From: Deltaproteobacteria bacterium | GTDB taxonomy: Bacteria > Myxococcota_A > Polyangia > Polyangiales > Houyiibacteriaceae | Assembly: GCA_019309605.1 (NCBI GenBank) | Contig: JAFDFW010000043.1 | Location: 1-9,948, forward strand | DNA length: 9,948 nt | Direction: 5' to 3' | In this document: in pieces, positions 1 to 7,997 of the stretch | How the letters are laid out: each line of letters opens with the position of its first letter | How positions within the stretch are numbered: the first letter of the stretch is position 1 | Notes under the pieces: generated by a model | The model's database searches: none | Told to the model about the DNA's origin: nothing | Seen by the model: the letters and a program-made list of their open reading frames with translations, nothing else | Program-made: the position numbers and the translations under genes

Positions 1-2530
1 GCTGCTCTCGCCCATCTCGAACAGTCCGACCTTCCGACGTTTGCGAACGAAGGTGCTCGGGCGCTTCCCGAAGGCGCGCTTTCACACCTACAGCGCGGTG
101 AATGACGACAACGCCCGTGAAGGGGGTCGCATCGCCTACGGCGAGCCCATGGTGCCGGTCTACAACTATGGCGGCGCGAAGGTAATCGTATCGCTAGCTT
201 CCGATTTCTTGGGAGCAGACCCCGGGGCCGTGGCGGCAGGGGCACGGTTCGCGTCGAGGCGGAGGCTGGCCTCTCCCGACGCGCCGATGAGCCGTTTTTA
301 CGCGGTCGAATCGAACTACACCGTTACAGGCAGCATGGCGGATAACCGGCTTCGCATGCGGCAAGCGGACGTGGCGCGCTTCACCGAGGCGCTCGTCGAT
401 CAGCTCGCGAGCCTCGGCGTGACTCAGCTCGGCGCAATCGCGGCGAAGCTCCGGCAGCGACCGGGAGCGATCGACACCAACGGGATCGACACCAAGTTCC
501 TGAGCGCGCTTGCAGAGGACCTGGTGAACAACACCGGTCAGTCGATCGTCGTGCCGGGCGCTGGGCAACCCCCGCTGGTTCACGCCCTGGCGTTGGCGAT
601 GAACGATGCCCTTGGCAAGGCCGGCGAGACCTACCATCTCGGTCCGAACCTCGACCCGAATGACGAGTCGAGCCGGAAGAGCATCGCCGATCTCGCCAAA
701 GAGATCGACCAGGTTACTTCGCTCATCATGCTGGGTGGGAATCCGGTCTACGACGCGCCTTCTGATGTGAAGTTCGCACAGCTCCTCGGACGCGAAGGGC
801 TCACCTCGGTGCACGTGGCGACGCACCGCGACGAAACCTCCGCGCTGAGCTCCTGGCATGCTCCACTCGCCCACGAGCTCGAGGCCTGGGGCGACCAAAC
901 CGCTCTCGATGGAGCCATCTCGTTTCAGCAGCCGCTCATCGCTCCCCTTTACGGTGGCATCAGCGCGCTCGAGCTGTTGGCGAGGATCGCTGGTGAGAAG
1001 ACCCTCAAGGCTCACGACCTCGTTCGTGAGACCCATGGAACAGGGCTCGATGTCCACGCCAAGAACCTGATCCGGGCCGGGTTCCCCACTGAGTACACGA
1101 GCGATGAACAGATTTGGCGAGGCGCTCTGCACACCGGCTTGCTCAAGAGGCAGCCGTCCGACGCCAAGATCACCAGCATCGATGCGATAGTCAGCGCAGT
1201 CGCTGCTTCTCCGCCCCCGAAGCCGGTCGGCCAAGGCAGCGTAGAGGTGAGCTTCGAGCCGGACCCCGCCCTTTGGGATGGCAGCCAGGCCAACAACCTC
1301 TGGGCGCTCGAGCTTCCGCAACCGATGACGAAGATCGTTTGGGACAACGCCGCCCTCATCTCGCCTGCAACCAGCAAGGCGCTCGGCGTCAAGAATGGGC
1401 AGATGCTTCGCCTCACGAAGGGCGAGGCCAAGGTGGAAGTCCCAGCCTGGATAGTTCCCGGACACGCAGACGACTGTGTGACGCTGACCCTCGGCTGGGG
1501 CCGCACCGCGGCGGGCCGCTACGGCAACGGCAAGGGCTTCGACGTGAACCCGCTCCGCACGACTGACGGGATGAGCTTCACGGACGGCGTGACTGTCGAG
1601 GCGCTTCGCGAGACGTATACGCTGGTCCAGACTCAAACGCACGACCGCATGGAAGGTCGCCCGATCGCCATCGACGCGACGCTCGACGAGTACAAGAAGG
1701 AGCCCGACTTCGCTTCGTACCGTTCGGTCGACCCGGTGAGCACGCCTCCGCTTTGGAAGCAGCAGGACTACAGCAAAGGTCACAAGTGGGGCATGGCGAT
1801 CGACCTCAACGGATGCACGGGCTGCAACGCCTGCGTCATTGCGTGTCAGGCCGAAAACAACATTCCCTCGGTCGGCAAGTTCGAGGTGGAGCGCGGTCGA
1901 GAGATGCATTGGCTCCGAATCGACCGCTACTTCGTGGGCGACGACGAAAACGAGCCCGAGATCGCGGTGCAGCCGGTTACCTGCCAGCAGTGCGAGGAAG
2001 CGCCCTGCGAGAACGTTTGCCCGGTCAACGCGACGACGCACACGCCCGAAGGCCTCAACGACATGGCCTACAACCGCTGTGTGGGCACTCGTTACTGCGC
2101 AAACAACTGTCCCTACAAGGTTCGCCGGTACAACTACCTCGACTGGCACGGACACTTGGATGACGAGTTCGGCTGGTTCGAAGACTTCCCGGAGTCCAGG
2201 AAGCTCCAGTTCAACCCCAACGTCACGGTTCGCATGCGCGGCGTGATGGAGAAGTGCACGTATTGTGTGCAGCGCATCGAGGTGGGGAAGATCGCTGCCA
2301 AGCGGGAAGGCCGCGCGCTCAAGGATGGCGACATCAAGAGCGCGTGTCAGCAAGCCTGCCCGACCCAGGCCATTGCTTTCGGTGACCTCAACGACCCGAA
2401 GAGTGCGGTGACTCGGTGGACGGCGGCCGATCGCAACTACAAGCTGCTCGCCGAAATCGGTACGCGTCCTCGCACGTCGTTCCTGGCGCGCATCCGAAAC
2501 CCAAACCCCAAGCTGAAGGGAAATGGGTAG
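1..2530 (+). CDS. actB: ACIII subunit ActB, Fe-S/molybdopterin-like protein (5' end missing)
   Basis: Periplasmic iron-sulfur subunit of Alternative Complex III, which relays electrons from quinol oxidation. The reading frame is open from base 2, so the gene starts outside the window; the TTG at 41 is internal. About 842 residues are visible, against roughly 1000 for full ActB. Visible residues 1 to about 590 resemble the molybdopterin oxidoreductase fold; in characterised ACIII this part binds no molybdenum. Residues 595-800 are a DmsB/NrfC-type ferredoxin domain with four Cys groups: C605/C608/C611/C615, C661/C664/C669/C673, C693/C699/C703 and C752/C755/C782/C786. The third group has Thr696 where the second Cys is expected, which fits the three [4Fe-4S] plus one [3Fe-4S] content reported for ACIII. 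ActA (pentahaem cytochrome) is expected just upstream. A formate dehydrogenase or polysulfide reductase is unlikely given the actCDEF genes that follow. Confidence 0.95.
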   Translation, partial: LLSPISNSPTFRRLRTKVLGRFPKARFHTYSAVNDDNAREGGRIAYGEPMVPVYNYGGAKVIVSLASDFLGADPGAVAAGARFASRRRLASPDAPMSRFYAVESNYTVTGSMADNRLRMRQADVARFTEALVDQLASLGVTQLGAIAAKLRQRPGAIDTNGIDTKFLSALAEDLVNNTGQSIVVPGAGQPPLVHALALAMNDALGKAGETYHLGPNLDPNDESSRKSIADLAKEIDQVTSLIMLGGNPVYDAPSDVKFAQLLGREGLTSVHVATHRDETSALSSWHAPLAHELEAWGDQTALDGAISFQQPLIAPLYGGISALELLARIAGEKTLKAHDLVRETHGTGLDVHAKNLIRAGFPTEYTSDEQIWRGALHTGLLKRQPSDAKITSIDAIVSAVAASPPPKPVGQGSVEVSFEPDPALWDGSQANNLWALELPQPMTKIVWDNAALISPATSKALGVKNGQMLRLTKGEAKVEVPAWIVPGHADDCVTLTLGWGRTAAGRYGNGKGFDVNPLRTTDGMSFTDGVTVEALRETYTLVQTQTHDRMEGRPIAIDATLDEYKKEPDFASYRSVDPVSTPPLWKQQDYSKGHKWGMAIDLNGCTGCNACVIACQAENNIPSVGKFEVERGREMHWLRIDRYFVGDDENEPEIAVQPVTCQQCEEAPCENVCPVNATTHTPEGLNDMAYNRCVGTRYCANNCPYKVRRYNYLDWHGHLDDEFGWFEDFPESRKLQFNPNVTVRMRGVMEKCTYCVQRIEVGKIAAKREGRALKDGDIKSACQQACPTQAIAFGDLNDPKSAVTRWTAADRNYKLLAEIGTRPRTSFLARIRNPNPKLKGNG

Positions 2531-2536
2531 GAACCA

Positions 2537-3997
<1,461 letters not shown>

Positions 3998-4005
3998 GGC
4001 GAATC

Positions 4006-4584
4006 ATGGCTAACCAAACAAAACAGCCTGCTCTTTACCTGGCCGAATACGGCACGCCGAATACGATCGCGAAGGCTGCAATGAAGGTGCGCGACGCGGG
4101 CTACCAGAAATGGGATTGCCACACCCCGTACGCCATGCACGGCATGGACGAAGCGATGGGGCTCAAGCCGACTCGCATCGGCGTCATCTCCTTCATCTTC
4201 GGCATGCTCGGTCTCGCGACCGCTGTGTTCATGATGCAGTACACAAACGCGTTCTCGTTCAACTTGCTGAACATCGGCGCGGGCTATCCGCTCGTCGTTG
4301 GCGGCAAGCCGCCTGGAGCATTCCCCCCGATGGTGCCGATCATATTCGAGCTCGGCATTCTCCTGTGTGGGTTGGCGACCTTGTTCGGCTTGCTCTACAT
4401 CATCAAACTGCCGATGCACAATCACCCGATCTTCGAGTCGGAGCGATTCGAAGCCGCATCGGACGACCGCTTCTTCATCTCGATCGAAGCGGGCGACCAG
4501 AAGTTCGACCTCGAGCGCACCAAGGCGCTTTTGGAGGCGACCGACCCAATCTCCCTCGAGCTAATCGAGGAGGAGGTGCAGTGA
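4006..4584 (+). CDS. actD: ACIII subunit ActD (DUF3341 family)
   Basis: Small membrane-anchored subunit of Alternative Complex III, 192 residues from the ATG at 4006. The N-terminal domain carries the family hallmark around residues 37-51 (WDCHTPYAMHGMDEA, matching the usual TPFPVHGLDEAMG pattern). Two transmembrane helices follow at about 58-79 and 108-133, then a charged C-terminal domain of about 60 residues. The family (DUF3341) occurs mainly in ACIII clusters; its role is structural in known complexes, where it packs against ActC/ActF, and no cofactor motif is visible. The frame can be extended 12 nt to a GTG at 3994, but the ATG has the better ribosome site. Its stop shares one base with the actE start, so the two are probably translationally coupled. 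Confidence 0.94.
   Translation: MANQTKQPALYLAEYGTPNTIAKAAMKVRDAGYQKWDCHTPYAMHGMDEAMGLKPTRIGVISFIFGMLGLATAVFMMQYTNAFSFNLLNIGAGYPLVVGGKPPGAFPPMVPIIFELGILLCGLATLFGLLYIIKLPMHNHPIFESERFEAASDDRFFISIEAGDQKFDLERTKALLEATDPISLELIEEEVQ
4571..4576 (+). promoter_or_regulatory. Shine-Dalgarno of actE
   Basis: A perfect AGGAGG lies 7 nt before the ATG at 4584, inside the last codons of actD. It fixes the actE start at a position that gives a clean lipoprotein signal peptide, although the frame stays open far upstream. Confidence 0.75.
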
Positions 4585-5207
4585 TGCGCGCTCTTCTCAT
4601 CACCCTGGCCATGGCGACCTTCGTCACCGGCTGCATCGGCGGCGAGAGCGGCGAGCCTCCGGTCGTCGGCATCCGCAACATGTACAACCAGCCTCGGTAC
4701 GACACGCAGGAGCGCCAGCCGTTCTTTGCGGACCAGCGCTCCATGCGTCCCGAGGTCGCGGGCACCGTCTCGCGCGAGATGGAGGCGTCCATAGTCGTAG
4801 CAACGGGGCGGAATGCCAGCGACGACGATTGGATCATGCAGGTGCACCCTCAGTACATCGCTCAGCACGGAGGCCGGGAAGCGATGCTGAGCAGGGGCAA
4901 GGACCGCTACGACATCTACTGCGCGCCCTGTCATGCGGTTTCGGGTGATGGCAAGGGCATGGTTTCGCGACGCGCAGCGGCGCTTGGCGCAAGCGGCCTC
5001 ATCGCTCCGAGCTTCCATGACGACAGGCTGCGACACATTCCCGATGGACAGCTCTTCGCGACCATCACCAACGGCGTGCGCAACATGCCGGCTTACGCCC
5101 ACAACCTCCCGGTCGATGACCGATGGGCCATCGTTGAGTACGTCCGCGCGCTCCAGCTGAGCCAAGCACCAGCGGCAGCGCCCGAGAACACGGAGCAATC
5201 CCAGTGA
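4584..5207 (+). CDS. actE: ACIII subunit ActE, monohaem cytochrome c lipoprotein
   Basis: Membrane-tethered monohaem cytochrome c subunit of Alternative Complex III, 207 residues. Residues 1-17 form a lipoprotein signal with lipobox V-T-G-C, giving lipidated Cys17 after cleavage. A linker of about 90 residues leads to a class I cytochrome c domain with haem motif C113-A-P-C-H117 and a likely axial Met168 in a NMPAYA context near the C terminus. The early motif GIRNMYNQPRY (about residues 29-39) is typical of ActE. The frame continues open upstream to about 4110, but that extension overlaps actD; the AGGAGG site and the lipobox set the start at 4584. ActE would accept electrons from the ActA/ActB side and pass them towards downstream cytochromes or the oxidase. 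It overlaps actD by 1 nt and actF by 4 nt. Confidence 0.95.
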   Translation: MRALLITLAMATFVTGCIGGESGEPPVVGIRNMYNQPRYDTQERQPFFADQRSMRPEVAGTVSREMEASIVVATGRNASDDDWIMQVHPQYIAQHGGREAMLSRGKDRYDIYCAPCHAVSGDGKGMVSRRAAALGASGLIAPSFHDDRLRHIPDGQLFATITNGVRNMPAYAHNLPVDDRWAIVEYVRALQLSQAPAAAPENTEQSQ

Positions 5208-6541
5208 CCGAAGCGAACAAAAACGACTATCGAGTCGGAGACGACGGTTTCTGGTCGCGCGCGTGGGTCGCACCCCTGGTGCTCGCCATTGCGGGCGGCT
5301 TGGTTGCGGTCTTGACGGCGGATGCGGACAGGCTGGGCTACGCCTACCTCTTCGGCCTATTCACGACAGCTACCTTCATGCTCGGCGGGATCTTCCTGGT
5401 GCTGGTTCAGTTCCTCACGGCTTCTTACTGGGGTGTGTCATCGCGACGCATCGTCGAGGTCGTCATGTCCGGTGCGCCGGTCGTGGCTCTGCTGGCGCTT
5501 CCGTTCATTGGAGGGGTCGCGCTGGGCAAGATCAACATCTATGACGAGTGGCAGAGCGTCGCCGCCCATGGCGATCACGTCGACGCGCACGGCACTGTGG
5601 AGCTGGGCGCAAGCGTCGCGCAGGCGCAAGGCCATGCCGGAGATCACGATGGCGATGAGGCTGCTCACGAAGAAGAGCACTCGCACACGCCTCAGGAAGC
5701 TGCGCTTCACCACGAGATCCTCAGCAAGAAGACCGCGTACCTGAATACCAACGGTTGGGCAGCGCGCGGCATCGGCTACCTCATCGTCTGGTGCCTGATC
5801 GCCCTCGCGTACTTCGGCTGGTCGCGGCGTCAGGACGATGACCGCGACCCACGGCACACGATGCGGATGCAACGCTTGGCAGCGCCGGGGCTGATCCTCT
5901 TTGCCTGCACGCTCACCTTCGCCGCGTTCGATTGGTTGATGTCGCTCGAGGCCGCCTGGTTCTCGACGATCTTTGGCGTGATCATCTTTGCGGGCTCGGC
6001 TGTGGCGATCCTCGCGCTAACGATTCTCATCGGCCTCAGCCTCTACAAGCGCGGCCTGGTCGGCGACGCGATCAACGTCGAGCACTTCCACGACCTCAGT
6101 CGGCTCATGTTTGGCTTTGCCTGCTTCTGGACCTACGTCCACTTCTCGCAGTGGATGTTGATCTGGTACGCGGGGATTCCGGAGGAGGCCACCTGGTTCC
6201 ACAGGCGCTGGGAGGGCGGTTGGCAGTTCGTGGCGTACCTGCTGCTCTTCGGCCACTTCGTCGCGCCCTTCATCCTGCTCATGTCTCGTGTGCAGAAGCG
6301 CGCGCTTCCTTGGCTCCAGGTGATGTGCTTCTGGGTGATCCTCATGCACATCGTGGACATCTACTGGTTCATCATGCCGCAGGCTGGAGGCTTCCACGTC
6401 CAACTCGCTGACATCGGCGCACTGCTCTTCGTTGGGGGCACCTTCTTTGCATATGTCTTTTGGCAGCTCGGGAGAGTCCCGTTGGTGCCCGTCGGCGATC
6501 CACGGCTTCAGCGGAGCCTTCACCTCCACCAAATATACTGA
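5204..6541 (+). CDS. actF: ACIII membrane subunit ActF (NrfD/PsrC-like) with His-rich loop
   Basis: Second large membrane subunit of Alternative Complex III, distantly related to ActC, 445 residues. It starts with GTG at 5204, overlapping the actE stop (GTGA), with GGAG at 5192-5195 as ribosome site. About ten hydrophobic helices are visible: three within residues 21-110, one near 189-207, and the rest from about 228 to 430. Between the third and fourth lies a hydrophilic loop, about residues 122-170, with ten His and many Asp/Glu. The C-terminal end (PVGDPRLQRSL) is typical of ActF. ActF lacks a firmly established redox role in ACIII and is proposed to take part in proton movement and contacts with the oxidase. 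The His-rich loop could bind metal or simply be a flexible insert; I recall similar loops in other ActF proteins. Confidence 0.94.
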   Translation: MTEANKNDYRVGDDGFWSRAWVAPLVLAIAGGLVAVLTADADRLGYAYLFGLFTTATFMLGGIFLVLVQFLTASYWGVSSRRIVEVVMSGAPVVALLALPFIGGVALGKINIYDEWQSVAAHGDHVDAHGTVELGASVAQAQGHAGDHDGDEAAHEEEHSHTPQEAALHHEILSKKTAYLNTNGWAARGIGYLIVWCLIALAYFGWSRRQDDDRDPRHTMRMQRLAAPGLILFACTLTFAAFDWLMSLEAAWFSTIFGVIIFAGSAVAILALTILIGLSLYKRGLVGDAINVEHFHDLSRLMFGFACFWTYVHFSQWMLIWYAGIPEEATWFHRRWEGGWQFVAYLLLFGHFVAPFILLMSRVQKRALPWLQVMCFWVILMHIVDIYWFIMPQAGGFHVQLADIGALLFVGGTFFAYVFWQLGRVPLVPVGDPRLQRSLHLHQIY

Positions 6542-6551
6542 GCGTGCACGG

Positions 6552-7199
6552 ATGAGTACGAAGCAGAAAACACGATTTGCACCCCTTCGCGGCCTTTTGA
6601 CCCTCTGGGTCTTGATGGCATTCGGGGCGGGCTGTGGCCAAGTAGACTCGGCGAGGGCGCCGTCACCAGACGATGAGCGCGACATCGTTGCGAGAAGCCA
6701 GCAGGCGACGCTCGAAGGCGGCACGATGCCGATCGACCAAGCCATGGCGGAGTACGCCGCCAAGCCGCGCGCGGATTTTCCTGCGCTCGCCCCGCAGTCT
6801 TCCGAAGACGAGTCCGCGCTGAACGGTTGGTCGTTCAAGGGCGCGGTCGCGGTGGCGCCTGGTGAGGTGACGATGCCGCCGGAGTGCGCAGGAGCTGCCG
6901 ATCCGATGGCTTGTTGGGGGCAAAAGCTCAGCAACAGCAAGGGCTGCGTGGCCTGTCACTCGGCCGATGGCGAGAAGCAGCAGCCGTGTCCGAACTGGAA
7001 GGGTCTCTTTGGCAGCGATCGGCCGTTGGTCAGCGGAGAAACAGTGGTTGCGGACGAGGCGTATCTCGCCAGCTCGATCACGAACTCGTGGGACCAGGTC
7101 GTTCAGGGCTACGGCAAGACGATGCCTCCCTACAACTTCCCCGAGCAGGAAATAGAAGCGCTGGTCGCCTACCTCAAGTCGCTCGGGGAGGGTGAATGA
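6552..7199 (+). CDS. monohaem cytochrome c lipoprotein, CoxB-type haem domain
   Basis: Exported cytochrome c of 215 residues, probably anchored by lipidation at Cys28 after a hydrophobic segment (about 12-27); the lipobox F-G-A-G-C is slightly atypical. Residues 30-120 are a Pro/Ala-rich linker. The haem domain has C132-V-A-C-H136 and axial Met191 in the context KTMPPYNFPEQEIEALVAYL. That context, and the GLFG and VVADEAYL stretches between, look like the cytochrome c domain fused to CoxB in caa3 oxidases. CoxB here has no such domain, so this protein may be its separated counterpart, feeding CuA. Three further Cys (C112, C121, C146) flank or enter the haem domain and could form a disulfide. 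The frame opens upstream to 6432 inside actF, but the ATG at 6552, 10 nt after actF, gives the signal peptide. It could also be viewed as an accessory ACIII subunit. Confidence 0.9.
   Translation: MSTKQKTRFAPLRGLLTLWVLMAFGAGCGQVDSARAPSPDDERDIVARSQQATLEGGTMPIDQAMAEYAAKPRADFPALAPQSSEDESALNGWSFKGAVAVAPGEVTMPPECAGAADPMACWGQKLSNSKGCVACHSADGEKQQPCPNWKGLFGSDRPLVSGETVVADEAYLASSITNSWDQVVQGYGKTMPPYNFPEQEIEALVAYLKSLGEGE
7187..7191 (+). promoter_or_regulatory. Shine-Dalgarno of dihaem cytochrome gene
   Basis: GGAGG lies in the last codons of the upstream cytochrome gene, 4 nt before the ATG at 7196 and 7 nt before a second ATG at 7199. Spacing slightly favours the second; the protein differs by one Met only. 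Confidence 0.6.
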
Positions 7200-7852
7200 T
7201 GACCAAAGTGCACAGCGGTGCGGTGATGGGCCTCGCGTTGATGTTGTCGCTCGTGTTGACGGCATGCCAGGACCCGAACCCGGACAAGGCCAGCCTGGCG
7301 TACAGCGTCGACCTCTATGACGGCTGCGTGCAGTGTCACGGCGAGAACGGCGAGGGCAACCAAGACCTCGCTGCGCCTGCGATTGCCGGCCTCGAGCGCT
7401 GGTACATCAAGGCGCAGCTCCGCAAGTTCAAGAAGAGCCAGCGGGGCTGGCACCCGGACGACACGGCCGGCAAGCGGATGCTGCCGATGGCCATGGCGAT
7501 GGACACGGACGAGAAGGTCGACATCATTGCGGCTTACGTAGCAAGCCTGCCGCGCACGAAGCCAGCGCCCACTCTCGAAGGCGGCAATCCCGAAACGGGC
7601 AAGATTTACTTTGCCACCTGCGTGCAATGCCACGGCGCCGATGCGCGCGGGAACATCGACGAGTTTGGTCCACCATTGGCTGGCGCGAGCGACTGGTACC
7701 TGCTCGGTCAGCTCCAGAGCTTCAAGGCCGGCGTGCGAGGCACGCATGCGGACGACGTTACGGGGGCCAAGATGCGACCGTTCTCCATGACGTTGCCCAC
7801 CGAGCAGGCGATGAAAGACGTCATCGCGTACATTGGCACTTTATCGGAATAG
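7196..7852 (+). CDS. dihaem cytochrome c lipoprotein (c4/c553-like tandem domains)
   Basis: Membrane-tethered dihaem cytochrome c of 218 residues. Residues 1-24 form a lipoprotein signal with a textbook lipobox L-T-A-C, lipidated at Cys24. Two homologous c-type domains follow, with haem motifs C44-V-Q-C-H48 and C142-V-Q-C-H146. Both continue with the GLERWY/GASDWY pattern, then a Lys/Gly-rich stretch ending in Met-rich segments (RMLPMAMAM near residue 100, KMRPFSM near 195), where the axial Met residues should lie. The arrangement resembles cytochrome c4 and dihaem c553 proteins that donate to terminal oxidases. Between ACIII and coxB it is best read as part of the electron wire from ActE/ActA to CuA; the exact partner is inferred. 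It overlaps the preceding gene by 4 nt (or 1 nt if it starts at 7199). Confidence 0.92.
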   Translation: MMTKVHSGAVMGLALMLSLVLTACQDPNPDKASLAYSVDLYDGCVQCHGENGEGNQDLAAPAIAGLERWYIKAQLRKFKKSQRGWHPDDTAGKRMLPMAMAMDTDEKVDIIAAYVASLPRTKPAPTLEGGNPETGKIYFATCVQCHGADARGNIDEFGPPLAGASDWYLLGQLQSFKAGVRGTHADDVTGAKMRPFSMTLPTEQAMKDVIAYIGTLSE

Positions 7853-7857
7853 GCTGC

Positions 7858-7862
7858 GAGGG
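7858..7862 (+). promoter_or_regulatory. Shine-Dalgarno of 36-residue membrane ORF
   Basis: GAGGG lies 8 nt before the ATG at 7871, in an 18-nt spacer after the dihaem cytochrome gene. It is a main argument that the tiny ORF is translated. Confidence 0.55.
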
Positions 7863-7870
7863 TTTGAGAC

Positions 7871-7981
7871 ATGGCTGGTAAAACACGGGATCCCGACAGC
7901 GAGGCCTTTTTTTGGTGGAAGTGGACCATGATCGGCGTTCTGATTTACGTCGGTGTCGTGTTTGCTTTCATTTTGAACTGA
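7871..7981 (+). CDS. small single-helix membrane protein, possible oxidase accessory subunit
   Basis: A 36-residue ORF that fills the space between the dihaem cytochrome and coxB. It has a polar N terminus (MAGKTRDPDSEA), an aromatic belt FFWWKW at residues 13-18, and one hydrophobic helix at about 19-35 ending in Asn36. It has a GAGGG ribosome site 8 nt upstream and lies 18 nt after one gene and 16 nt before the next, as a genuine operon member would. About two thirds of its codons end in G or C. Size and shape recall very small oxidase subunits such as CcoQ, Paracoccus CoxIV or the 34-residue subunit IIa of Thermus ba3 oxidase, but I see no clear homology to any of them. Its role as an oxidase or supercomplex stabiliser is inferred from position. 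Confidence 0.72.
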   Translation: MAGKTRDPDSEAFFWWKWTMIGVLIYVGVVFAFILN

Positions 7982-7997
7982 GAGTGTAGAGGGTCGA

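Noticed and set aside
41..43. TTG at 41 as the start of actB
   Set aside because: The frame is open to the window edge and the residues before it (LLSPISNSPT) continue the family sequence, so the true start is upstream.
1..1700. ActB as an active molybdoenzyme such as formate dehydrogenase or polysulfide reductase
   Set aside because: The fused ferredoxin domain with a [3Fe-4S]-type group and the following actCDEF genes identify ACIII, whose molybdopterin-like domain is cofactor-free in known members.
4110..4583. N-terminal extension of ActE upstream of 4584
   Set aside because: The extension overlaps nearly all of actD, is Arg/His-rich with no domain, and would bury the lipoprotein signal; AGGAGG and the lipobox fix the start at 4584.
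6432..6551. N-terminal extension of the monohaem cytochrome into actF
   Set aside because: It would overlap the actF C terminus and place the signal peptide about 40 residues inside the protein.
7853..7997. Terminator or promoter in the spacer around the small ORF
   Set aside because: I found no stable inverted repeat followed by T residues and no convincing -35/-10 pair; the space is filled by the 36-codon ORF and ribosome sites.
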